Assembly: GCA_025352915.1 (NCBI GenBank)
Contig: JANXSA010000518.1
Coordinates: forward strand, 1-6,320
Length of the DNA: 6,320 bases
Source: Rhodospirillales bacterium
Lineage (GTDB): Bacteria > Pseudomonadota > Alphaproteobacteria > Acetobacterales > Acetobacteraceae
Reading direction: 5' to 3'
Shown here piece by piece: positions 1 through 5,642 of this stretch. The notes under the pieces were generated by a model that saw only the letters and a list, made by a program, of their open reading frames with translations, was not told the origin of the DNA and did not search any database. The translations under genes and the position numbers were made by a program. Numbering within the stretch: the first letter of the stretch is position 1; each line of letters opens with the position of its first letter.

Positions 1-2
1 CC

Positions 3-503
3 TTCGTCCCTGGGGCGGGTGACACGCAACTGAGTGGTTTCTCGATGTATCTGCGTAACCGCGCAGGAGGTTCCGGCACTCTCGATCTGCGCGGCTATAT
101 CGCCACCTGGACTGGAAGCATGGCCGGCTCCATTCTGTTCGAAAGCGTGACGCAGACGATGAACGAAGCGGGCGCTGTGCAGGAATTCGCGTTCGTGACT
201 GACTTCGCCGTAACCCCGGGCGAAACCTATGTTGCCTTTCTCAGCACCTCGAACCTCGGCGACCAGCCGGACAGCCTGTTCGGCATGCCCTTGGCTGGCG
301 ACTTAATCCCCGGCGGGTTCGTTTACCGGAACAACGGCACCGACTTCGCGTTGCTCACGACCGTGACCTGGCATAACTTTGGCACCGACGATACCTGGCT
401 GAAGGCCGAGTTCAACGCGACCGCAGTGCCCGAGCCGGCCACCATGGCGCTCATGGGCCTGGGCCTCGCCGGCCTGGGCGCGGTGCGACGCCGCCGCGCC
501 TGA
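3..503 (+). CDS. PEP-CTERM sorting domain protein, C-terminal part (5' truncated by window edge)
   Basis: The reading frame is open from the first bases of the window to a TGA at 501-503, giving 166 visible residues. The true start lies upstream; the ATG at 45 is internal, because sequence before it (FVPGAGDTQLSGFS) continues the same beta-rich fold. The last 25 residues form a classic PEP-CTERM tripartite tail: VPEP beginning at base 426, a short hydrophobic segment rich in Gly, Leu and Ala, and a terminal RRRR cluster. In known systems this tail directs an exported protein to the exosortase (EpsH/XrtA type), which cleaves near PEP and releases or anchors the protein at the cell surface, often in strains that make exopolysaccharide. 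The visible body is Gly-, Thr- and aromatic-rich with no cysteines, as expected for an extracellular beta-sandwich, but I recognise no named domain. The signal peptide would be outside the window, and no exosortase gene is in view. Function beyond surface sorting is unknown. Confidence 0.9.
   Translation, partial: FVPGAGDTQLSGFSMYLRNRAGGSGTLDLRGYIATWTGSMAGSILFESVTQTMNEAGAVQEFAFVTDFAVTPGETYVAFLSTSNLGDQPDSLFGMPLAGDLIPGGFVYRNNGTDFALLTTVTWHNFGTDDTWLKAEFNATAVPEPATMALMGLGLAGLGAVRRRRA
426..500 (+). other. PEP-CTERM sorting signal
   Basis: These codons encode the C-terminal sorting signal: the V-P-E-P-A-T motif, a hydrophobic transmembrane-like stretch (MALMGLGLAGLGAV), then R-R-R-R-A before the stop. 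The order motif, hydrophobic helix, basic cluster is the defining architecture of exosortase substrates. The motif is intact, so the protein should be processed if the genome carries an exosortase. Confidence 0.9.
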
Positions 504-511
504 ACCGCCTG

Positions 512-542
512 TCCGACAGGCCGGCGCGGCCTGCCTGTCGGA
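512..542. terminator. Perfect 10-bp hairpin between convergent genes, probable bidirectional terminator
   Basis: Arm TCCGACAGGC (512-521) is the exact reverse complement of GCCTGTCGGA (533-542), with an 11-nt loop. It lies 8 nt after the stop of the PEP-CTERM gene and 27 nt after the stop of the hydrolase on the other strand, which is where a shared terminator is expected. Neither strand has a run of T after the stem (the + strand continues AAAACCTTA), so it is not a textbook intrinsic terminator; it may work with Rho or only protect 3' ends. A third copy of the arm core (CCTGTC at 508-513) and an inner palindrome (CAGGCC 517-522 with GGCCTG 528-533) allow alternative folds. Confidence 0.55.
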
Positions 543-569
543 AAACCTTACACATGCAAGGCGGCGAGA

Positions 570-1538
570 TCACTCCTCCGGCGGCAACATCCCGCCGACT
601 TCCTGAAGCCAGCTCGCCGCGTGCTTCACCGCCTCGCGCGCCTGGCCCACGCCCTCAGTCAGCCGCATGAACCCATGCAACATACCGGGATACGTGATCA
701 CCGCCGCCCGCGTGCCAACCAGGTTCAGCTTGCTGCCCAGCATCCCGCCCTCGCTGCTGAGAACGTCCAGCTCCGCCAGTTGCACCAGCGCCGGCGGCAG
801 CCCGCGCAAATGGTCGCGCAACGGCGCCGCCAGCGGGTTCAGCCGATCGGCGGGGTCGCGGGTATACAGGTCCCAGTAAGCCATCATCCCCGCCCGCGTC
901 AGCCCGTGGCCCTCGGCGAACTCACGATACGAGTTGGTCTCGAAATTGGCATCGGCCACAGGATAAACCAGGTGCATCCCCGCCAGCGCCGGCCCGCCCT
1001 GGTCGCGCAGGGCAATCGCGGCACCAATCGCCAGGTTGCCGCCGGCACTATCCCCGCCCACCACGATGTAGCGCGGATCGACGTCCCACGCCTCCGCCGT
1101 CTCGGCCACACAGCGCACCACCTCGGCGCATTCCAGCAGCGCGGTTGGAAACTTCGCTTCCGGCGAGAGCGAATAATCCACATTCAACGCCGCAAAGCCG
1201 CTGGCCGTGGCCAACTCGCGCACCAGCCGGTCATGCGTATCGACGCTGCTCCAAACCCAGCCGCCGCCATGAAACCAGATCAACAGCGGCCGCTGCTCGC
1301 CGGGGGCAGGGTGGTGGAATTTCGTGAACACCCGCCGCCCGCGCGCCATCACCCAGCGCTCCTCGCTCAGCGCCATCACCGGCCCGCCGCTGCCGAACAC
1401 CTCGCCCATGATCTCGGTGACCTCGCGCGACAGGTCGAACGGCTCGCGCGCCACCACCGGCGGATACTTCGCTGCCTCGGCATCCAGGCGCTGGCGCGCG
1501 GCCAGCATCTCGGGGTCCCAGCGTGATGTGTCGGTCAT
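570..1538 (-). CDS. Alpha/beta hydrolase, hormone-sensitive-lipase-type esterase (family IV)
   Basis: A 322-residue protein, the usual size for bacterial HSL-type carboxylesterases, which hydrolyse short-chain acyl or aryl esters in the cytoplasm. All signature elements are visible: oxyanion-hole HGGG at 90-93 (followed by W), the YSLSPE segment at 122-127 (family YRLAPE) with FP at 130-131, the nucleophile elbow GDSAGG with Ser164, the acid Asp258 in AELDVL, and the base His288 in MLHGF. The first roughly 85 residues would form the helical cap over the active site. No signal peptide is seen. The ATG at 1538 is chosen because AAGGA sits 7 nt upstream (1546-1550 on this strand) and the N-terminus fits the family; the much longer open frame continuing upstream to 2627 is antisense to the next gene and is not coding. 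The gene is divergent from the PatZ-like operon, sharing a 94-bp spacer. The natural substrate cannot be read from sequence; relatives are annotated as esterases, lipases or acetyl hydrolases. Confidence 0.93.
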   Translation of the reverse strand: MTDTSRWDPEMLAARQRLDAEAAKYPPVVAREPFDLSREVTEIMGEVFGSGGPVMALSEERWVMARGRRVFTKFHHPAPGEQRPLLIWFHGGGWVWSSVDTHDRLVRELATASGFAALNVDYSLSPEAKFPTALLECAEVVRCVAETAEAWDVDPRYIVVGGDSAGGNLAIGAAIALRDQGGPALAGMHLVYPVADANFETNSYREFAEGHGLTRAGMMAYWDLYTRDPADRLNPLAAPLRDHLRGLPPALVQLAELDVLSSEGGMLGSKLNLVGTRAAVITYPGMLHGFMRLTEGVGQAREAVKHAASWLQEVGGMLPPEE

Positions 1539-1545
1539 GATCGTG

Positions 1546-1550
1546 TCCTT
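1546..1550 (-). promoter_or_regulatory. Ribosome binding site of the hydrolase gene
   Basis: On the minus strand AAGGA lies 7 nt before the ATG at 1538. It is a strong Shine-Dalgarno match at ideal spacing and settles the start within a much longer open frame. Confidence 0.75.
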
Positions 1551-1575
1551 CTGCCCCTGTCCCTTTGGGCGCGCC

Positions 1576-1603
1576 ATCATGCCAAGGCTGCGAGATCGCG
1601 CAA
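1576..1603 (-). promoter_or_regulatory. Candidate promoter for the hydrolase gene
   Basis: Read on the minus strand, TTGCGC (1603-1598) and CATGAT (1581-1576) are separated by 16 bp, resembling a sigma-70 -35/-10 pair (3/6 and 4/6 matches). Transcription would start near 1569, leaving a leader of about 30 nt that contains the AAGGA site. The matches are weak and alphaproteobacterial promoters are poorly predicted by eye, so this is only a candidate. Confidence 0.25.
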
Positions 1604-1620
1604 ACCCGCCATTGCCGGTG

Positions 1621-1632
1621 TAGCATCGGGCC
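1621..1632 (+). promoter_or_regulatory. Candidate -10 element placed for a leaderless transcript
   Basis: TAGCAT at 1621-1626 fits TANNNT (4/6 to TATAAT) and occupies exactly -12 to -7 relative to the A of the ATG at 1633. No convincing Shine-Dalgarno sequence lies in front of this ATG (only CGGG). Together these suggest transcription could begin at the start codon itself. No good -35 is visible at 16-18 bp spacing. Confidence 0.3.
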
Positions 1633-3990
1633 ATGGCCATCCTCCCTCCGCCCGCCGGCAAGTTCCGCCCGGAAATGCTGTTCCAGCCGCGCTCCATCGC
1701 GATCATTGGCGCGGCCTCCGCGATCGGCGCCCAGGTGCTGGCCAACCTCGCCACCGCCGGCTTCAAGGGGCAGGTCATGCCGGTCGAGGACGCGACGGAC
1801 CTGACCGCGCCACCTGACCTCGCCGCTATCTGCGCCCTGACATCGCCGATCGCGCCGGTGTTCCGCCAACTGGCCGAATTGGGCACCCGCTCGGCTATCG
1901 TCCTGTGCATGGCCGACGGAGTCGCCGAGGCCGCCCGCGCCGCCGGCATCCGCGCCCTCGGCCCGGGCTCGTTCGGCATCGTGGTGCCGAAGCTCGGCCT
2001 GAACATCTCGCGCGCCCATTTGCCGCCGCACCCCGGCCGCCTCGCTTTGGTGTCGCAATCGGCCGCGCTGTGCCGGGTGGTGCTGGACTGGGCGGAGCCG
2101 AACGGCGTCGGCTTCTCCACCATCGCCGGCATTGGCGGCAATGCCGATATCGGCTTCGGCCTGGTGCTCGACTGGCTGTCGCGCGACCCCGATACCGGCG
2201 CGATCCTGCTCGACATCCGCCACATCCGCGACCCCCGCCGCTTCGTCTCCGCCGCCCGCGCCGCCGCCCGGCTGCGCCCGGTGGTGGCGATCCGCGCCGG
2301 TGCCCGCGCGGCCGATCCCGGAGGCATGGCGGACGCCATCTTCGAGGCCGTTTTGCGCCGCTGCGGCGTGCTCAGCGTCACCAGCCTCGCCGACCTGCTG
2401 GCCGCCGCCGAAACCCTCACCCGCGCCAAGCCGATCCCCGTGACAGGGGGCCGCAGCGACCACCTCGCCATCGTCACCAACGCCATCGGCCCGGCCCAAC
2501 TCGCCGCCGACGCCGCCCTGCGCGACGGCCTCACCCTGGCCACATTGGCGCCGAAAACCCGCGAGGTCATAACCCTGGCCATGCCTGGCGCCTTCCGCGC
2601 GCGCAGTGCCGCGCCCGTGACGGGCACCGAGGGCTTCGTCTATGCCGGCCCGGACGAGGCGATCCGCCTGGCCGAACTCGCCGCCCTGCTGGCCGGCGCG
2701 CCCGAGATCGGCGGCGTGCTGCTGGTCCACGCCCCGACCGGCCCCGGCGACGCCGCCGCGATGACCGCAATCGCCGCCGCGGCGTCGGCGATGAAAGTCC
2801 CGCTCCTGGTCTGCGCCATGGGCCAAACCACCGGCGAGGCCCACCGCCGGACCCTGGCCACCGCCGGCGTGCCCGCCTTCGCCACGCCGGAGGAGGCAGT
2901 GCGCGGCTTCCTCCATTTGGTCCAGCACCGCCGCATCCGCGCCGCCGCGCGCGAACTGCCGGACAGCTTCCTGCCCGATCTCGCCATCGACGCGCAATCT
3001 GCCGCCAATGCACTTGCACACGCGCCACCCGGCCCGCTCGCCCCGGACGCGACACGGGTGCTGCTCGCCGCCTATGGCATCCGCATGTCCGAGACCCCCG
3101 GCACCATCGCCCTGCGCGTCGCCCTCGGCGAGGATGCGATGTTCGGCCCCTTCCTCGCCTTCGGCCAGGGCGGGCGGGCCGGCGAAGCGCGCCACGACAT
3201 CGCCATCGACCTGCCGCCGCTGAACCCCGCCTTGGCGGCCAGCCTGATCGCCCATACCGGCATCGCCGCCGAGATCGCCACCATCCCCGGTGCCGCCGCC
3301 GCCGTCGCCGACCTGCTGGTGCGGGTCAGCCAGCTTGCCGTCGAACAACCGCACATCGCCACAATCGAACTCGACCCGCTTCACCTCGACGCCACCGGCA
3401 TCCGCGCCGGCGCCGCCGCCATCACCCTGCGCACCGGCGCCGCCGCCCGCCTCGCCATCCCGCCCTATCCCAGCGAATGGGTCCGCACGCATGACGCGGG
3501 TGGCGAAGCGATGGTGATCCGCCCGATCCGCCCCGAGGATGCCGCCGCCCATGCCGCGTTCTTCGCCCGGCTGTCGCCCCAGGACGTGCGCTACCGCTTC
3601 TTCAGCGCCATCCGCGCCCTGTCCACCGAACAGATCGTCCGCCTGACCCAGGTGGATTACGAGCGCGAGATGGCATTGCTCGCCGTGCGTCCGGACGGCA
3701 CCACGGTCGGCGTCGCCCGCCTGGTGCGCGAGATGGACACCGGCGAAGCCGAGTTCGCCATCATCATGCAGGCCGACGCCAAAGGCCGCGGCGTCGCCAG
3801 CGCCATGATGCACCAACTCCTCGCCTGGGGCCGCGCCAAGGGCGTGCGCGAGGTGGTGGGCCAGGTGCTGGCCGACAACGCGCCGATGCTGGCCTTCATC
3901 CGCAAGCTCGGCTTCAAAATCCGCCGCACCCCGGGCGATGCCGACGTGATGGAAGCCCGTCTGGCGCTGACTCCAGCTCCTGCCCCATAA
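1633..3990 (+). CDS. PatZ/YfiQ-like GNAT protein acyltransferase with reduced NDP-forming acyl-CoA synthetase region
   Basis: A 785-residue fusion. Domains in order: a Rossmann CoA-binding domain (about 15-125, starting LFQPRSIAIIGAAS), a succinyl-CoA-synthetase-like domain (about 135-265, with LVSQSAAL), a second flavodoxin-like ligase domain (about 275-440), a remnant of ATP-grasp (about 465-600, with FGPFLAFGQGG and DLPPLNPALAASLI), and a GNAT domain (628-778). The GNAT part has IRPIRPED at 629-636, YEREMALLAV at 676-685, Glu707 in AEFAI, where relatives place a proposed general base, and the acetyl-CoA loop DAKGRG at 715-720. PatZ/Pat enzymes transfer acetyl or other acyl groups to lysines, classically switching off acetyl-CoA synthetase. 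This protein is about 100 residues shorter than PatZ (886). The loop that carries the phosphohistidine in active ligases (S-H-T-G) is absent near 222-235, and about 80 residues are missing between YGIR (481-484) and LRVAL (494-498), removing the ATP-binding half of ATP-grasp. It is therefore probably not a ligase. First gene of a likely four-gene operon. The ATG at 1633 fits the family N-terminus, though the ribosome binding site is poor. Confidence 0.88.
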   Translation: MAILPPPAGKFRPEMLFQPRSIAIIGAASAIGAQVLANLATAGFKGQVMPVEDATDLTAPPDLAAICALTSPIAPVFRQLAELGTRSAIVLCMADGVAEAARAAGIRALGPGSFGIVVPKLGLNISRAHLPPHPGRLALVSQSAALCRVVLDWAEPNGVGFSTIAGIGGNADIGFGLVLDWLSRDPDTGAILLDIRHIRDPRRFVSAARAAARLRPVVAIRAGARAADPGGMADAIFEAVLRRCGVLSVTSLADLLAAAETLTRAKPIPVTGGRSDHLAIVTNAIGPAQLAADAALRDGLTLATLAPKTREVITLAMPGAFRARSAAPVTGTEGFVYAGPDEAIRLAELAALLAGAPEIGGVLLVHAPTGPGDAAAMTAIAAAASAMKVPLLVCAMGQTTGEAHRRTLATAGVPAFATPEEAVRGFLHLVQHRRIRAAARELPDSFLPDLAIDAQSAANALAHAPPGPLAPDATRVLLAAYGIRMSETPGTIALRVALGEDAMFGPFLAFGQGGRAGEARHDIAIDLPPLNPALAASLIAHTGIAAEIATIPGAAAAVADLLVRVSQLAVEQPHIATIELDPLHLDATGIRAGAAAITLRTGAAARLAIPPYPSEWVRTHDAGGEAMVIRPIRPEDAAAHAAFFARLSPQDVRYRFFSAIRALSTEQIVRLTQVDYEREMALLAVRPDGTTVGVARLVREMDTGEAEFAIIMQADAKGRGVASAMMHQLLAWGRAKGVREVVGQVLADNAPMLAFIRKLGFKIRRTPGDADVMEARLALTPAPAP

Positions 3991-4016
3991 TCGCATAGAC
4001 CCGGGGGGACGCGGCA

Positions 4017-4802
4017 ATGGGGCGGCTGGACGGCAAGGTGGCGATCGTGACCGGGGCGGCCTCGCGCGCCGAAGGCATCGGCAACGGCGCGGCCGCCGCG
4101 ATCCTGTTCGCACGCGAGGGGGCCAAGGTGGTCCTGGTCAACCGCTCGCTGGACCGCGCCGAGGCGCTGGCGGCGAGCATCCGCGAGACCGGCGGCACCG
4201 CCATAGCAGTGGCCGCCGATGTCGCCGACGAAACCGGCTCGGCCTTGATGGCCCAGACCGCCCTGGACCACTTCGGAAAAATCGACATCCTGCACAACAA
4301 TGTCGGCATCGGCGCCGCCGGCACGCCGGAGACGGTGACGCTGGAGGCATGGGAGCGCGTCTTCCGCACCAACCTCACCTCCGCCCTGTTGTCCTGCCGG
4401 GCGGTACTGCCGCACATGAAGGCGCAGGGCAGCGGGTCGATCATCAACGTCTCCTCGATCGCCGGCATGACCGGCCTGTCCGGCTCGCCAGGGGCCGTGG
4501 CCTACACCACCACCAAGGCCGGCCTGCAAGGCTTCACTTTGTCGATCGCCGCCGACTACGCCGCCCACGGCATCCGCGCCAACTGCATCATCGTCGGCAC
4601 CGTCAACACCCCGATGGTCGCCCATATGGGCGAGGAAGCGCGCGAACGCCGCCGCCTGGGCGTCCCCTTGCAAACCGAGGGCACCGGCTGGGATGTCGGC
4701 CACGCTGCGGTGTACCTCGCCAGCGACGAGGCGCGCTGGGTGACCGGGGTGATGTTGCCGATCGACGGCGGTTTCCTGTCCGTCCGCGCGTGGCCAAGAT
4801 AG
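4017..4802 (+). CDS. Short-chain dehydrogenase/reductase (classical SDR), NAD(P)-dependent
   Basis: A 261-residue protein of standard classical-SDR length that would oxidise an alcohol or reduce a ketone with a nicotinamide cofactor in the cytoplasm. Visible elements: the glycine-rich cofactor loop TGAASRAEGIG (12-22), Asp68 in ADV contacting adenine, NNVG (94-97, usually NNAG), and the catalytic tetrad Asn119, Ser146 or Ser147, Tyr163 and Lys167 (YTTTK). The C-terminal stretch has VTGVMLPIDGGF (242-253), a standard SDR ending. The residue after beta-2 is Asn42-Arg43 with no acidic residue, which leans towards NADP(H). Oddities: three extra residues (RAE) in the glycine loop, a variant shared by a known SDR subset with the GIGNG continuation, and Val193-Gly194 where most SDRs have Pro-Gly. 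It starts 26 bp after the PatZ-like gene, with GGGGGGA upstream of the ATG as ribosome binding site. The substrate cannot be deduced. Confidence 0.93.
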   Translation: MGRLDGKVAIVTGAASRAEGIGNGAAAAILFAREGAKVVLVNRSLDRAEALAASIRETGGTAIAVAADVADETGSALMAQTALDHFGKIDILHNNVGIGAAGTPETVTLEAWERVFRTNLTSALLSCRAVLPHMKAQGSGSIINVSSIAGMTGLSGSPGAVAYTTTKAGLQGFTLSIAADYAAHGIRANCIIVGTVNTPMVAHMGEEARERRRLGVPLQTEGTGWDVGHAAVYLASDEARWVTGVMLPIDGGFLSVRAWPR

Positions 4803-4810
4803 AGGGGGCC

Positions 4811-4817
4811 GAGGTGA
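4811..4817 (+). promoter_or_regulatory. Ribosome binding site deciding the ATG at 4823
   Basis: GAGGTGA is close to the anti-Shine-Dalgarno complement and lies 5 nt before ATG 4823. It overlaps the competing GTG start at 4814, so the two starts cannot both be used optimally. The stronger match and the better start codon favour 4823. Confidence 0.55.
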
Positions 4818-4822
4818 GCACA

Positions 4823-5629
4823 ATGATCTCGCAGATCAAGGATTTCCGCGACGAGGTCGAGGAGCTTCACACGCTCCTCGCCGCCATGCCGGCCGATGCC
4901 TGGACCGCCCCCACCGGCTTCAAGGCCTGGACCCCGGAGGATGTCGTCCAGCACCTGCATCACAGCGACCTGATGGCGATGGCCTCGGCCGACGGCATCG
5001 AGGCATTTACCGCCTTTCGCGCCGAAATGCAGGCGCTGCGCCAACGCGGCCTGACCAATGTCCAGGCGACCCGCGAACGGCTCGGCGATCCGCAAGGCAT
5101 CGCATTGCTCGACCTATGGCAGCGCACCGCGCTGGTATTGTGCGACCGCCTGGCCCTGCTGGCGCCGGAAACCCGCATGCCATGGGCCGGCCCCGGCATG
5201 GGGCTGCGCATGTTCGCCACCGCAAGGCAGATGGAAACCTGGTCGCACGGCCAGGCGATCTACGACCTGATCGGCGTCAAACGCCCGCCCGCCTCGCCGC
5301 GCCTGCGCAATATCGCCGAGATCGGCGTGCGCACCTATGGCTGGACTTTTCGAAATCGCGGCCAGGAACCGCCGGGCCCGCAGCCCGAGGTGCGGCTGGA
5401 CACGCCGTTCGGCGAACCCTGGCAGTGGCCTGGTGAGGGCGGGCTGGTGGCCGGCGACGCCATCGCGTTCTGCCAGGTGGCGGCCCAGACCCGCAATATC
5501 GCCGACACGGATTTGCGCGTGCAGGGCGCGGCGGCGCAAGCCTGGATGCTGCTGGCCCAATGCTTCGCCGGCCCGCCGGAAACCCCGCCATCGGCCGGCA
5601 CGCGGCGGCGCAGTCCCACGCCACCCTGA
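4823..5629 (+). CDS. TIGR03084-type metal-binding protein (maleylpyruvate isomerase N-terminal / DinB-like fold)
   Basis: A 268-residue protein. The N-terminal half resembles the mycothiol-dependent maleylpyruvate isomerase/DinB four-helix fold: FRDEVEELHTLLAAM near residues 8-22, TGFKAWTPEDVVQHLHHSD at 31-49, and METWSHGQ at 137-144. His44, Glu138 and His142 match the three-ligand divalent metal site (His, Glu, His) of that fold. The overall pattern, including the AQCFAGPP ending near 245-252, is that of the TIGR03084 family, whose reaction is not established; DinB-fold relatives include thiol-dependent isomerases and transferases. The last roughly 15 residues (Pro/Arg-rich) look like an unstructured tail. 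ATG 4823 is preferred because GAGGTGA (4811-4817) is well spaced before it; an in-frame GTG at 4814 with AGAGGGGG upstream is an alternative that adds three residues. It follows the SDR gene by 20 bp, so co-transcription is likely. Confidence 0.82.
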   Translation: MISQIKDFRDEVEELHTLLAAMPADAWTAPTGFKAWTPEDVVQHLHHSDLMAMASADGIEAFTAFRAEMQALRQRGLTNVQATRERLGDPQGIALLDLWQRTALVLCDRLALLAPETRMPWAGPGMGLRMFATARQMETWSHGQAIYDLIGVKRPPASPRLRNIAEIGVRTYGWTFRNRGQEPPGPQPEVRLDTPFGEPWQWPGEGGLVAGDAIAFCQVAAQTRNIADTDLRVQGAAAQAWMLLAQCFAGPPETPPSAGTRRRSPTPP

Positions 5630-5634
5630 AAGGA
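5629..5634 (+). promoter_or_regulatory. Ribosome binding site of the methyltransferase gene
   Basis: AAAGGA begins at the last base of the preceding TGA stop (5627-5629) and sits 8 nt before ATG 5643. It is a good Shine-Dalgarno sequence; it fixes the start inside a frame that stays open back to 5337 and allows translational coupling to the upstream gene. Confidence 0.7.
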
Positions 5635-5642
5635 ATTGCGGC

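Noticed and set aside
621..1526. A 301-codon plus-strand frame opposite the hydrolase
   Set aside because: It is rich in His, Arg and Gln with no motif, the usual product of reading a high-GC gene backwards; the minus-strand hydrolase has all its catalytic motifs.
1568..1575. GGCGCGCC palindrome in the divergent promoter region as an operator
   Set aside because: An 8-bp all-GC palindrome is common by chance in DNA of this composition, and there is no second half-site or adjacent regulator gene.
1539..2627. Upstream extension of the hydrolase frame on the minus strand, which would give 685 residues
   Set aside because: The added N-terminus is low-complexity and antisense to the PatZ-like gene, while a strong ribosome binding site and a family-like N-terminus mark ATG 1538.
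1905..3494. A 529-codon plus-strand frame within the PatZ-like gene
   Set aside because: It is an Arg/Pro-rich shifted frame of the real gene.
1231..4113. A 960-codon open frame on the minus strand, antisense to the PatZ-like gene and overlapping the hydrolase
   Set aside because: It lies opposite a gene with clear domain signatures, is dominated by Gly, Ala, Asp and Arg as expected for a high-GC shadow frame, shows no recognisable motif, and also runs across the divergent promoter region.
4349..4822. N-terminal extension of the TIGR03084-type frame into the SDR gene
   Set aside because: The extension is an out-of-frame reading of the SDR, and family similarity begins only at about 4823.
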